From Rubripirellula reticaptiva (GTDB taxonomy: Bacteria > Planctomycetota > Planctomycetia > Pirellulales > Pirellulaceae), in contig NZ_SJPX01000003.1 of the NCBI RefSeq assembly GCF_007860175.1, positions 1,003,380-1,067,379 on the forward strand: DNA of 64,000 nt, given 5' to 3'. Below, one piece after another: positions 9,234-18,357 of this stretch (position 1 is the first letter of the stretch; every line of letters starts with the position of its first letter). A program made the position numbers and the translations under genes. The notes beneath the pieces were generated by a model that saw only the letters and a list, made by a program, of their open reading frames with translations, ran no database searches and was not told the origin of the DNA.

Positions 9234-9794
9234 TCAGTCCGGGGTGGACTCGCCCTTGCTCGAAGCTGCAAGTTTCTTTCCAAACTCAATCACAACCGGG
9301 CGCTGGGTGAGGCGAGGGTTGATGTGAGCGCGGGATTTCAGCAGCGACGCCTGGGCCTCGGTGGCTGACATGCCTCGATATTTCATCAGCCAGCAAATTG
9401 CAACCGTCGCGCTTCTGGCTCGGCCGGCTTTGCAGTGGATGTAGACGATCTCACCAGCTTCGGCGTGCTTCTGAACAAACTCGACCGCTTGCTCGACGTC
9501 GGCCAATCGCGGATGCGAAAAGTCCGTCGTTGGGATTCGTAGTTGTTCGATGCCGTGCTTCAGGTACTTCACGTGCGGTCCCTCGTATTCTTCACAGGTG
9601 TTGACGACGGCACGAACTCCCGCGGCGTGCATCGATTCAACGTCTCGCGAAAATGGATAGGCGCCGACGATCACATGGGGGTCGATGTGATCCCACCAAT
9701 TTCTTCGCCCCAGAATGCGTGCCAGGGCGAAATTCCAGGCAAGCGTTGGATAGAAGACGGTTCGGGCGTAAAGTCGTCGTAGCAAAGGGGTCAT
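9234..9794 (-). CDS. Dual-specificity protein phosphatase-like protein
   Basis: 186 residues from MTPLLRR. The cysteine phosphatase signature HCKAGRARS gives C121 as nucleophile and R127 as phosphate-binding arginine (CX5R). D91 in TTDFSHP is a plausible general acid. Arrangement and size match PTPMT1-like/dual-specificity phosphatases; the substrate could be a phosphoprotein or phospholipid. The N-terminus (LYARTVFYPTLAW) is hydrophobic and could be a membrane anchor. An upstream in-frame start adds 16 residues; the ATG at 9794 was preferred because family similarity begins near it. Confidence 0.82.
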   Translation of the reverse strand: MTPLLRRLYARTVFYPTLAWNFALARILGRRNWWDHIDPHVIVGAYPFSRDVESMHAAGVRAVVNTCEEYEGPHVKYLKHGIEQLRIPTTDFSHPRLADVEQAVEFVQKHAEAGEIVYIHCKAGRARSATVAICWLMKYRGMSATEAQASLLKSRAHINPRLTQRPVVIEFGKKLAASSKGESTPD

Positions 9795-9964
9795 GCGCGG
9801 TAGCGATAAAAGTGCGAGAAACGGTGGATCGCCGGAAATCACGAAATCCCCAGCTCACCAAAACACGGGTTTTAGCCTAGCCGATTGACCGGCGATGCCG
9901 CAGCCCTCTATGCGACCCGTTAAACTATCTGGCACACACGTCTAGGTATTCGAGGACCTCCATC

Positions 9965-12520
9965 TTGTTAGTAAACAGATTCTGCCTGTCGTTAATCTGG
10001 TTTTGCGTTACTGCAGGGCTGGTGTTGCCCGCCAACTTGGTCGCCGCCGACTTGAACGAAGTTCGTTTGATGTTTTCGGCCGGCAAGTACGACGAAGCGG
10101 CCGCTACTGCGGCGCAGGAAGTCGAGAACGGCATCTGGAACGAACGTTGGCCACGATTGCTGATCCAGTGCCAGCTAGAAACGGGGAATTTTGCCGACGC
10201 GTTGGCGGTCTATGAAGAGGCGTCAAAACGTTACCCGACCAGTCTGACGCTACGAATGCTGGGCTTGGAAGCTTACCGTTTTACTGGGAAGACGAACGAA
10301 GCATTGCAGGCGAAAGCCCAAATCATGCGGCTGCTGGAAACTTCGCCGTCGCGATACGCCAGCCGAGATAATTTAGTCGCCGCCGGCCGCTACTTTGCAA
10401 TGCGTGGTGAAGACGGACGCCAGATTTTGAAGCTGTTCTTCGATCGAGTCCGAGATGCGGATCCACAGTTCTTGGAAGCGTATTTGGCGACGGCCGAGCT
10501 AGCGCTGGAAAAGGGCGATTTTAAGGTCGCCGCTGACACGCTGGATCAAGCAGAATTGCTGGACCCGGCGGACCCTCGCATTCCGACACTTGCGGCCAAG
10601 GCATGGGCGAATTCGGATGCGACCAAAGCGACGAGCTTGTTGAACGAAGCTTTGCGGCGAAATCCTCGCTATATCCCAGCGCTGATTTTCCGTGCTGAAT
10701 CGGAAATCGATGCTGAACAATACGACGCGGCGTACCAAACCATTCAAGAAGTATTGGTTGTCAACGTTCATCAGCCGCAAGCGTGGTCGTTATTGGCTGT
10801 ACTTGCCCACTTGGAAGGTCGCTATGAAATCGAAGCGTTGATGCGAGCGGCTGCGCTGAGCACGTGGGACCAGAATCCGGAAGTGGACCATTTGATCGGC
10901 AAAAAGCTGTCACAGAAATACCGCTTTGCCGAAGGCGCCCAGTACCAACGTCAAGCGATCGAGGTCGATTCGGGTTTTCAAGCAGCGACGTTTCAGTTAG
11001 CGCAAGACCTTTTGCGACTTGGCCAAGACGAAACGGGTTGGATTTTGGCCGACGAGGTGTCGCGTGATGATCCTTACAACGTCGTGGCTCACAATTTGGT
11101 CACCTTGAACGACCGGATCAAAGGCTTCACGCGAATCGAATCCGACGGCATCGAAGTCCGTATGGAGGAGCGCGAGGCCAGCATTTATGGTGGCGAGGTG
11201 ATGAACTTGTTGCGAGAAGCCAAGTTGGTTCTGTGCGAAAAGTACGATGTGAAACCCAACGCGACGATCGTGGTCGAGATCTTTCCGGACCAAAAGGACT
11301 TTGCCATTCGTACTTTCGGGTTGCCGGGAGGGGCAGGTTATTTGGGCGTCTGTTTCGGCCGTGTGATCACGGCTAACAGTCCCGCGTCACAGGGGCCGTC
11401 GCCGGCGAATTGGCAAAGTGTTTTGTGGCATGAATTTTGTCACGTCGTCACACTTGAAAAAACCCGCAACCGAATGCCGAGGTGGCTCAGCGAGGGCATC
11501 TCGGTCTACGAGGAGCGCACGCGAGACCCTGCGTGGGGCGAGTCGATGACGCCAAAGTATCGCGAGATGCTGTTGGGTGATGACTTGACGGCGGTCAGTG
11601 ATTTGAGCGGTGCGTTCCTGAATCCGCCATCGCCAATGCACTTGCAGTTTGCCTACTACGAGTCGTCGTTGGTGGTCGAATACTTGATCGACAACTACGG
11701 TCTCGAATCGTTGTTGAAGACGCTTGATGATCTGGCCGATGGACTGTCCATCAACGACGCGTTGGCGCGGAACGTCGGGTCGGTTGAACGTCTGGACGCA
11801 CAATTTGCTGAGTATGCTCGAAAAGTGGCCGATCAGTTCGCGCCCGAGGCGAGCTGGGACCAGCCGCCGCCTGAAGTCGCGTCGGACACGAAGGCGATGT
11901 TGGAATGGATCGATTCGAACCCGTCAAACTACTGGGCGATGACGGCAAAAGCGGACCGTGAAATTGCGACCAAGAGTTTTGAAGATGCAAAAATCACCTT
12001 AGAAACGATGCAAGATCTTGGCTTAGCAACAGGGAAGAGCGGCGGACTGCTAGAGAAGTTGGCGATGGTTTACCGAGAACTTGACGATGTGGCATCTGAG
12101 AAGAAAACATTAGTGCAGATCACTCAGCAAACCAGCGACTCACTTTCCTCCCTGGATCGGTTGATCCAAATTGCTCGTAGCGAGGACGACTATCAATCGA
12201 TGCAGTCGTTTGGCGAGCAGTTTCTTGCGATTCAGCCACTGATCGAAACGGGGCACACCGCCGTGGTTGATGCGTCGGAAAATTTAGGAGCACACGATCG
12301 GGCGGTACAGTCATTGTCGGCACTGGCGATGATGGAACCGGTCGATCCGGCAGCGATTGATTTTCGAAAGGCTAAGTCGCTGGCTAAACTGAACCGAAAG
12401 CTTGACGCGAAACTCGCCGTCTTGAAGGCACTCGACGAGGCGCCTCGGTACCGGGATGCTCATCGGTTGCTGTTGGAATTGAATACAGACTTGGGATCGG
12501 ATTCGGAGACGGCGAAATGA
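9965..12520 (+). CDS. Secreted TPR protein with gluzincin (peptidase MA-like) domain
   Basis: 851 residues. Start is TTG, preceded by GAGG; no ATG in frame precedes the signal peptide (about residues 1-27, ending LVAAD). TPR-like helical repeats span roughly 30-380. A zinc protease motif HEFCH lies at 489-493 with a third ligand, E510, in WLSEG, the typical HEXXH...E gluzincin layout. More TPR-like helices follow from 640 to the end. Predicted periplasmic peptidase; substrate unknown. It overlaps the next gene by 4 bp (ATGA), so the two are translationally coupled. Confidence 0.78.
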   Translation: MLVNRFCLSLIWFCVTAGLVLPANLVAADLNEVRLMFSAGKYDEAAATAAQEVENGIWNERWPRLLIQCQLETGNFADALAVYEEASKRYPTSLTLRMLGLEAYRFTGKTNEALQAKAQIMRLLETSPSRYASRDNLVAAGRYFAMRGEDGRQILKLFFDRVRDADPQFLEAYLATAELALEKGDFKVAADTLDQAELLDPADPRIPTLAAKAWANSDATKATSLLNEALRRNPRYIPALIFRAESEIDAEQYDAAYQTIQEVLVVNVHQPQAWSLLAVLAHLEGRYEIEALMRAAALSTWDQNPEVDHLIGKKLSQKYRFAEGAQYQRQAIEVDSGFQAATFQLAQDLLRLGQDETGWILADEVSRDDPYNVVAHNLVTLNDRIKGFTRIESDGIEVRMEEREASIYGGEVMNLLREAKLVLCEKYDVKPNATIVVEIFPDQKDFAIRTFGLPGGAGYLGVCFGRVITANSPASQGPSPANWQSVLWHEFCHVVTLEKTRNRMPRWLSEGISVYEERTRDPAWGESMTPKYREMLLGDDLTAVSDLSGAFLNPPSPMHLQFAYYESSLVVEYLIDNYGLESLLKTLDDLADGLSINDALARNVGSVERLDAQFAEYARKVADQFAPEASWDQPPPEVASDTKAMLEWIDSNPSNYWAMTAKADREIATKSFEDAKITLETMQDLGLATGKSGGLLEKLAMVYRELDDVASEKKTLVQITQQTSDSLSSLDRLIQIARSEDDYQSMQSFGEQFLAIQPLIETGHTAVVDASENLGAHDRAVQSLSALAMMEPVDPAAIDFRKAKSLAKLNRKLDAKLAVLKALDEAPRYRDAHRLLLELNTDLGSDSETAK

Positions 12521-13371
12521 AACGAAGCAGATTCTTGTCCGCAATCGCGATTGGCGGGGTGGCGATCGCAACGATCGGTGCCGCGATGGCCCAGCGTGGC
12601 CGTTGGTACCGAAACGATGATATCAGTACGGATCGCCGAGGCGTGCCTCGGTGGGATGTCGACCCGAATTTTGAAAACGACGCGTTCACGTTCGCTCGTT
12701 TACGCTACGAATCCTACGGTGGATACGGTCGTGGTGGTGGCGGATGGCGTACCGATTACCCGGACAGCGATCTGAACTTTTCTTTGCGGCTTCAGCAATT
12801 GACGTCGATGAAGGTGAACCCCGATCCGGTAGTTGTTGAATTGACAGATGACAAACTGTTCGATTACCCGTTTCTGTACATGATCGAACCAGGCGCACTC
12901 GTTTTTAACGAAGCGGAAGTCGAAGCACTGCGGCGGTACTGTTACAACGGCGGTTTTCTGATGGTGGACGACTTTTGGGGCGACGACCAATACGAGAATC
13001 TTCGTCGCGAGTTGAAGCGAGTGTTCCCAGATCGTGAGGCTTCCGAAGTGCCTCTGTCACACGAGATCTTCCACTGTGTGTACGACATGAAAGAAAAGCC
13101 ACAGGTACCGGCGATTGGCGCGGCCTATCGTATGGCAAACGGAGAAGTCGGAAGTTGGGAACAGTCTCGCGATGGCAGCGATACTCGAACGCCGCATTAC
13201 CGCGCGATCACCGACGACGAAGATCGCATCATGGTCTTCATTTGTCACAACACGGACTTGGGTGACGGCTGGGAACGCGAAGGCGAAGACCAATGGTACT
13301 TCGACGAGTTCTCGGTCAAGAAGGCCTATCCAATGGGGATCAACATCGTGACGTACGCGATGACGCACTAA
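12517..13371 (+). CDS. DUF4159 domain protein, secreted
   Basis: 284 residues with a signal peptide (MKRSRFLSAIAIGG to AMAQ). A glycine-rich patch (YGGYGRGGGG) lies near residues 67-77. The rest matches DUF4159: FARLRYES, PFLYMIEPG, and a MVDDFWGDDQYENL segment near residues 150. The fold resembles glutamine amidotransferase-like domains, but no catalytic function is known. The start overlaps the stop of the TPR/peptidase gene, implying joint expression. Followed by a 229-bp gap before the convergent Tad cassette, with no terminator seen. Confidence 0.85.
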   Translation: MKRSRFLSAIAIGGVAIATIGAAMAQRGRWYRNDDISTDRRGVPRWDVDPNFENDAFTFARLRYESYGGYGRGGGGWRTDYPDSDLNFSLRLQQLTSMKVNPDPVVVELTDDKLFDYPFLYMIEPGALVFNEAEVEALRRYCYNGGFLMVDDFWGDDQYENLRRELKRVFPDREASEVPLSHEIFHCVYDMKEKPQVPAIGAAYRMANGEVGSWEQSRDGSDTRTPHYRAITDDEDRIMVFICHNTDLGDGWEREGEDQWYFDEFSVKKAYPMGINIVTYAMTH

Positions 13372-13600
13372 AGCGACGAGTTCGCCGATTTCAACAACGT
13401 CTTTCTTGTTTTGCTTTGCAGATTCGAACAAGACCGCCTTGATTCGCTAATCTAGTCGGCCCGCAGCGGCGCGACTTACGTTGCTCTCGAATTGCCGGCC
13501 ATGGCTTCACGGATCTCCGGCGATGCTATCAGTTTGGGCGAATTGAAAAAGCTGGCCGCTAAAAACGCGGCCCAATCTTTGCGAACTCACAATTCCAGCG
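13372..13600. other. Gap between DUF4159 gene and first Tad cassette
   Basis: Convergent 3' ends; no gene, no U-tract hairpin and no repeat recognised. An apparent plus-strand ORF that runs on into the Tad gene is antisense to its low-complexity tail and is rejected. Confidence 0.5.
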
Positions 13601-14173
13601 TTAGAGCATTGGAGGTGGCGGAGGTGGCGGAGGTGGCGGAGATGGAGGTGGTGGGGGAGATGGTTCGGGCTCCGGTTCAGGTTCAGGCTCCGGTTCAGGT
13701 TCAGGTTCTGTCGGCGGTGCCGGTGGCGGTGGCGGAGGCGGTTCGGGTAGCTCGGCGGACATTTGCATTGGTGAACGCTCGGTAATCAATTGTGATCGCC
13801 CCACCAGCATTCCTGTGACGAACTTGGGAATGACAAATGAGTTTGAAGAGACCGGCGCTTCGACGACAACCTCGATCATCGATGTGCTGTCCATGATCGG
13901 ATTTGGCGTCAAGGTTACGGAGGCGTCGTTGATCCCAATGATGGCAAGGTGATCGGTGGCAGTTTGAATCACGGTTGACGCATCGGCACCGGGGATGATC
14001 GCGGCTCGGGCGGCCACAAAGGCGGCGTGGTTTACCGTATGCCGCAACATGCTGACCCGAGTGACTTCGATACTGCCAAAAATCAATGTCACTAAAACCG
14101 CGCAAGCGATCGCGAATTCGACTGTGGCGGCCCCTCGTCGTTTTGCAGAGTTACCAAGATTTAGAAAGGACAT
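13601..14173 (-). CDS. TadE-like pseudopilin-type protein with Pro/Glu tail
   Basis: 190 residues from MSFLNLGNS. A basic N-terminus (KRRGAATVEF) precedes one hydrophobic helix, the TadE layout with the E of the ATVEFA motif. The extracytoplasmic part ends at about residue 145, then comes an unusual C-terminal tail of Pro runs around alternating Glu-Pro dipeptides (about 13606-13745), ending ML. Third gene of the TadE-TadG-TadE cassette (66 bp after TadG). The paralogue at 61190-61594 has the same SNSFV...KFV segment but stops before any tail. Surface-exposed adhesin/pilus role is inference. Confidence 0.75.
   Translation of the reverse strand: MSFLNLGNSAKRRGAATVEFAIACAVLVTLIFGSIEVTRVSMLRHTVNHAAFVAARAAIIPGADASTVIQTATDHLAIIGINDASVTLTPNPIMDSTSMIEVVVEAPVSSNSFVIPKFVTGMLVGRSQLITERSPMQMSAELPEPPPPPPPAPPTEPEPEPEPEPEPEPEPSPPPPPSPPPPPPPPPPML
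13606..13752. repeat. Low-complexity GC-skewed repeat (Pro/Glu tail coding)
   Basis: The plus strand carries repeated GGTGGCGGA and GGTTCAGGTTCAGGCTCC units. They encode the Pro-rich and Glu-Pro parts of the TadE-like tail on the minus strand. Such units are prone to slippage, so the tail length may vary between strains. Guanine clusters on the plus strand could form a quadruplex. Confidence 0.7.
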
Positions 14174-14238
14174 GACGATACAGTTCGCGAAAAGATGGGG
14201 CACGGATTAGCAATTCAAGCTTGTTGCCGTGAATCAGA

Positions 14239-15387
14239 CTACTGAGTCAGGAGCGTTGGCAGACGTCGAGCAATTTTTTGGAAAGCAAGTTTTAATTGGG
14301 CTGCTGTTTCTGCGTGGAAATGTTCGCCACCGCCAATGTCGGCAACATTTTGCATCGCAATTTGTTCAGCCTCGTCACTGAACGTAATGGTGAATAACGT
14401 GATTCCCGCGTCAGCGGCAGCTCGTGCGGCATACTCCGGGGCACCACCCCAATTCTGGACGCCGTCTGTCATGACGATCATTACCTTGGAAGCGTAGGGG
14501 CGAGATGTCGATGATTCGTTAATCGCATACATACCCTGGTAAATTCCTCGCCCGATCGCGGTTCCGCCGGCTTCGAAGTTCGTCGAAATCGCTGCCAGAT
14601 GTTGAATGGTCGCGTTGTAGTCGGTCGTCAGAAGTTGTGGCGTGTTGGTGTTGTGGTTGTAAATTGACAGCGATAACAGTTCTTCTTGCGCCGAGTCATC
14701 AAGTTCGGAAATGAAGCCTTGGACCGCGGCAATCAGATCGAGCCATCGCGCATTTGGAGGGACTGGATCGCCAAAATCCCAGTCCGGGGGCGCCGAAGCT
14801 GGCGCGGGTGGGTACTGAGCAATCTCTGCCGACCCGTATGCCATCGACCCGCTGCGATCGACCACCAAGGCAATGTCGATCACGCCTTGGGTGCTAACCG
14901 CAGTGCGAAGCGGTCGAACCGTGAAGGCTCCACCAAAAAATGGAAACACCGGCTCAATCCCAGTCCCTCCGCCGCTAGACAGATTGTTCGTTGTCAAACG
15001 GATCGAGTTGCCTTTGCCATTTTCCGATGGTGTGAACTCATAGGGGCTGTTCGCATCCGATCGTAGACTTGTGCCAAACTCGAGATCACTTGCGGCGATT
15101 GGTACTACAAAATTGCCGACCGGATTGCGTGATGCTGCTTCCTGCGCTGCAGCAAGAGCGAGGTCTTGATCGCCCGTCAAGACATACGTTCGGCCGGCAG
15201 CGCGCGCAGCCGCATCGACCGCAATCTGGACCTCAGTGTTGCTTGACTCGATGTAAGCGATGTTGATAGCCAAAGCGGCCAAGGCGAACAATGCTGGCAG
15301 AAGGATTACCACCAGAATCAACGTGGCTCCGGTGCATTTTCTGGTTCGGATGACCTGGATGGTCGTTGTTCGTGATTGTTTGGGCAT
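14239..15387 (-). CDS. TadG-like von Willebrand factor A protein
   Basis: 382 residues. Basic N-terminus, then a hydrophobic helix (about 21-45, LILVVILLPALFALAALA), then a TadG-type segment, then a VWA domain with the metal-ion-dependent adhesion motif DRSGS (177-181) and a DGVQNWG loop later. Tad/Flp-associated VWA proteins localise to the envelope; ligand binding is inference. Second gene of the cassette, 50 bp after the upstream TadE-like gene. The paralogue at 60018-61124 shares the same layout and has DRSGS at 195-199. Confidence 0.85.
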   Translation of the reverse strand: MPKQSRTTTIQVIRTRKCTGATLILVVILLPALFALAALAINIAYIESSNTEVQIAVDAAARAAGRTYVLTGDQDLALAAAQEAASRNPVGNFVVPIAASDLEFGTSLRSDANSPYEFTPSENGKGNSIRLTTNNLSSGGGTGIEPVFPFFGGAFTVRPLRTAVSTQGVIDIALVVDRSGSMAYGSAEIAQYPPAPASAPPDWDFGDPVPPNARWLDLIAAVQGFISELDDSAQEELLSLSIYNHNTNTPQLLTTDYNATIQHLAAISTNFEAGGTAIGRGIYQGMYAINESSTSRPYASKVMIVMTDGVQNWGGAPEYAARAAADAGITLFTITFSDEAEQIAMQNVADIGGGEHFHAETAAQLKLAFQKIARRLPTLLTQ

Positions 15388-15437
15388 TGAACTTCTCGGA
15401 TATTCTGTCGCTAGTGGGCAGTTGAATGATTAACAGA

Positions 15438-15857
15438 TCATTCCGCGCGGAGTGAAACCGATCGTTCCAGAGTTTTGTCACTGTAGATCCATCCACCAAC
15501 TAAAGAGTTGTCAGCGAACGGTGCCGTTATGGTGATCTCGAGCCAATCGCCTTGCGAAAGCTGAGTCGGATCGCTTGGGTTCGCCGAGATGGCATACCCG
15601 TTGATGCTGTGGCTATCTAACAATGTTTCGCATTGGAAATTTATGTTTTCAACGGTAGCACCTGGAACGATGCCCACTCTTGCTCCCTCAAAAGCCGTGG
15701 TCTTTAACGTTTGTTGGACGTAAAGCATCGTGCAAGCCTCGACGGTCGCAAGTGTCATCATCACCAACACAGGCAAACAAACAGCTAGTTCAACGATCGC
15801 AGTGCCCACCCGCGGAATTCCGGTAATGTGCTTACGCGAAATTAGTGAAGTGTTCAT
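15438..15857 (-). CDS. TadE-like pseudopilin-type protein
   Basis: 139 residues. Basic N-terminus (SRKHITGIPRVGTAIVELA), one hydrophobic helix (about 20-45, AVCLPVLVMMTLATVEA), then a soluble extracytoplasmic part that contains the GARVGIVPGATVENI segment typical of TadE proteins. First gene of the minus-strand cassette. Promoter likely in 15858-16170. It corresponds in position and length to the gene at 59571-60008 in the second cassette. Confidence 0.82.
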   Translation of the reverse strand: MNTSLISRKHITGIPRVGTAIVELAVCLPVLVMMTLATVEACTMLYVQQTLKTTAFEGARVGIVPGATVENINFQCETLLDSHSINGYAISANPSDPTQLSQGDWLEITITAPFADNSLVGGWIYSDKTLERSVSLRAE

Positions 15858-16270
15858 TCCGACCGATGTATTTGGGGCATGGCAAATCGAGCTAACTGAA
15901 CGCTAGGTCGCAAAGGCAACCCAATAAGCGGATTCGTCAATCGTTGTTGTCGATTTGACTGTTCCAATTGCTTGGGTGATGCGTTGTACGGAATAGTCCG
16001 AACTTGCAAATCACAACGGAAATCGGAGGAAGAAGTTGTTCGGGATGGTGCTCTGTTGCGAGCTTGGCGGAAACTTGAGAGTTAGGTCAGCACTCTGGGC
16101 GGTAACCCGCCGCTATCTCGCATAAGCCGTAAATCATCCGCTGGGTTCTGATATCGATTGATTCAGGAACGAAAAAAGCCACCGCGTTGTGACGCGGTGG
16201 CTTTCGTTTTTCTGACGCTCGGCAGATCAGAAGTTGGAATATTCAGCTGCTGGTGTGGGCGATCGTTGGC
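15858..16270. other. Gap upstream of Tad cassette 1
   Basis: 413 bp with no gene. It contains a strong terminator near its right end (separate entry) and a small GGCGG-TAAC-CCGCC hairpin (16098-16111). The upstream region of the TadE gene shows no obvious promoter match. Confidence 0.5.
16175..16204 (-). terminator. Intrinsic terminator (bidirectional)
   Basis: A perfect 13-bp stem, AAAGCCACCGCGT (16175-16187) and ACGCGGTGGCTTT (16192-16204), around the loop TGTG. A-rich upstream and T-rich downstream flanks let it work in either direction. It lies 67 bp beyond the stop of the minus-strand Gly/Met-repeat gene, which it probably terminates. Confidence 0.85.
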
Positions 16271-17155
16271 TTAGGATTCGTCGGTTGGCTCAGCGTCAAA
16301 CTTGCCTTCGCTTTCGTACGACTCGTTGTTCGATTCGCGAGTCTTCGCGATTCGTGCTGCTTCGGAAACCACTGCTTGTGCGGTCCGCAGTTCGATTGGC
16401 GAGAACCAGCGGATGTTGCCGGTGTACTTACTTTCGACTCGATTCTTAGCCGCCAATTCTTGCCACGACATCTTGTCCATGATGTGCCATGCAGCAGCTT
16501 GTGCGGTGTTCTGAGTCACTTGTCCGTAGCCGAGCGATTCGCAAAGCACGCGAACACTTGGGTCGGTTGTGAATTGATCGAGCGGGACCATTTTATAAGC
16601 CATGCGTGGGTTCGGATCCTGCTTGCCATGTTCCAAGCAAACGGTTTGAACAGCGACTTTCATCATGCGTTCTGGTGCGACTCGCATGAATCCACCGCCG
16701 CCACCGCCCATGCCGCCGCCGCCCATGCCGCCGCCGCCCATCCCACCACCGCCCATGCCACCGCCGCCGGCTTGACCACCGCCACCGCCGCCGCCACCCA
16801 TGCCACCACCGCCCATGCCGCCGCCGCCCATGCCGCCACCGCCCATGCCCATGCCTTGAGCTAAGACAGGAACGCTAGCGAAAGCTTCGGGAAGTTTCAG
16901 ATCGAGAGGTTGCTCGGTCAAGTTGCGGATCAGCACGTTGGCTTTGGTCGCATCCTGAGGAATGATTTTTACTTCGATTTGGCCTGCGTCCATAGCTGCG
17001 AACAATTCAGCCGTCACGACGGCCGGTTCGTCTTTGTTTCGATCCGCTAGGGCTGATCCTGGCAGACTCAACAGCGAAAGAGCTGCAGCAGAAAACGCCA
17101 GGGTGGCCATTCGACGAGAGCCAATGCGGCGAGAAGACGAGTGCAGAAGAGTCAC
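16271..17155 (-). CDS. Secreted protein with Gly/Met-rich repeats
   Basis: 294 residues. The GTG at 17155 is chosen because AAAGGA lies eight bases upstream; another GTG two codons earlier would be too close to that site. A signal peptide ends near ALA (about residue 38). An N-terminal domain of about 60 residues is followed by a long repeat of GMGGG-type units (about 100-155), then a conserved-looking domain with VCLEHGKQDPNPR and WHIMDKMSWQELA. I do not recognise the family. The repeat may be a flexible spacer. Terminator at 16175-16204 follows. No operon partner. Confidence 0.65.
   Translation of the reverse strand: MTLLHSSSRRIGSRRMATLAFSAAALSLLSLPGSALADRNKDEPAVVTAELFAAMDAGQIEVKIIPQDATKANVLIRNLTEQPLDLKLPEAFASVPVLAQGMGMGGGGMGGGGMGGGGMGGGGGGGGQAGGGGMGGGGMGGGGMGGGGMGGGGGGFMRVAPERMMKVAVQTVCLEHGKQDPNPRMAYKMVPLDQFTTDPSVRVLCESLGYGQVTQNTAQAAAWHIMDKMSWQELAAKNRVESKYTGNIRWFSPIELRTAQAVVSEAARIAKTRESNNESYESEGKFDAEPTDES
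16690..16857. repeat. CCGCCGCCCATG-type tandem repeat
   Basis: Imperfect 15-bp units (plus-strand sense, CCGCCGCCGCCCATG-like) that encode the GMGGG repeats on the minus strand. About eight units are interrupted by a QAGGGG spacer. Codon variation between units suggests expansion followed by drift. Confidence 0.75.
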
Positions 17156-17382
17156 GAACACGTTCCTTTAAGTGGGTGTCGCCTCGTCAATCGCCGCCAA
17201 TGAAGGCCGATGCGAATGACGCAGAGTGAAAGAGTCAATAAATCGGGCGAGGCGATTCTCGCGTTATCATAATCCCGCAGATCGGCGGTTCCAAGCAGAA
17301 AGGCGGCCGAGCCGAGATTCCCGGACCCGAAAATAGCACCAATCAGCTGAAATTGGAAAAATCGGCAGAAAACAACCGCTCG

Positions 17383-18357
17383 CTACAGCTTCAATTCCCA
17401 AACGACGCCCGAATCCGTCGTTTCGAAGCAAATTCTTTCAAGCTGTTGGATCAACGTCTTCTTCTCGGAATCGATCGCAGTCTCGACCGTTTGGATATTT
17501 CGAGTCGCCAACGTCTGCATCGTCGACGCTATCAGATAACTTTCGGCCGAGGACAACTCGCCCCGGGCTTGGATGGGGCCAAGATCCAGAATTGAAGTCG
17601 TCGGGCTAAGTACCTCTGCCTCGGGGTCACTAAACCAGAAGTCAACTTCGGCAAGCGTTGGCCCCGCTCTTTGCAGCAGCCGGAAGTGTTCGATATCGAT
17701 GTGCGAAAGACCCGAGGCACGCCGTTGCGCGTCGGGAATCAAGTTTCCCGAATCAGCCTTCGCCGATCGGCGGAATTGTAACGCCTCGCGGCTGACCGGG
17801 GGCCGATAGAATAGTATCCCGGCCACCATCCGAGTCACCGAATTCAGTTCCGAAAAACCGAACTTCTTTAGCAGTTCGGTGAATCGTTCATCGGCTGTCG
17901 GCACACCGATGCCGTGTCCGATCGGTTCCAGACCCGCGTAGCCGAACCGTTCGTCGCGAACGACGCCCGCTTTGACCACTTTGAAGCCGCCGGCACGAGC
18001 CCGGACCAATGCTTCGGTCAACAACGACTCGGCAACTTCCTTGCCACATTCGGGCAGGATGCAATTCATCGGCATCACCACCTCGGACGGGTCGCTGGAC
18101 GCTAAAAAATGAGTCCACCCGACAATTTGGCCTTCGGATTCAGCAACAAGCAACGAATGTGGATCAAAAAAAGTCCGAGAAGCAATCGCCTGCTCTAAGC
18201 GTGGCAAATTGACTTGCGGAGCCTTGGTGATCGCTGACCAGTGCGCGATCCAGACCCTAAGCAACTCTGGTAAGTCGTTGTTGTGGAAAGAGCGGATGGT
18301 CGTCACACGTGCGCTCGTGCTTGTAAGAAAGTCGTCGTTTCGAAAGGGCCCTGTCAC
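17383..18357 (-). CDS. GNAT-family acetyltransferase, probable tandem domains
   Basis: 324 residues, about twice a single GNAT domain. The N-terminal half has the expected features: RSFHNNDLPELLRVW, LLVAESEGQIVGW and the acetyl-CoA loop region near SLLTEALVRARAGGF. The C-terminal half (about 220-324) has GPIQARGELSSAESYLIAS and a CFETTDSGVVW segment that could be a second, degenerate domain. The substrate is unknown. It stands alone between two terminators. Confidence 0.7.
   Translation of the reverse strand: MTGPFRNDDFLTSTSARVTTIRSFHNNDLPELLRVWIAHWSAITKAPQVNLPRLEQAIASRTFFDPHSLLVAESEGQIVGWTHFLASSDPSEVVMPMNCILPECGKEVAESLLTEALVRARAGGFKVVKAGVVRDERFGYAGLEPIGHGIGVPTADERFTELLKKFGFSELNSVTRMVAGILFYRPPVSREALQFRRSAKADSGNLIPDAQRRASGLSHIDIEHFRLLQRAGPTLAEVDFWFSDPEAEVLSPTTSILDLGPIQARGELSSAESYLIASTMQTLATRNIQTVETAIDSEKKTLIQQLERICFETTDSGVVWELKL

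Noticed and set aside
9940-9955. TGGCAC resembling a sigma-54 -24 element upstream of the TPR/peptidase gene
   Set aside because: The -12 GC is absent at the required 10-bp spacing.
13492-13785. Plus-strand Val/Glu-rich ORF opposite the TadE tail
   Set aside because: It is the antisense of a low-complexity tail; no ribosome site or family.
16253-16864. Plus-strand Ala/His/Thr-rich ORF
   Set aside because: It mirrors the Gly/Met repeat of the minus-strand gene and has no independent coding evidence.
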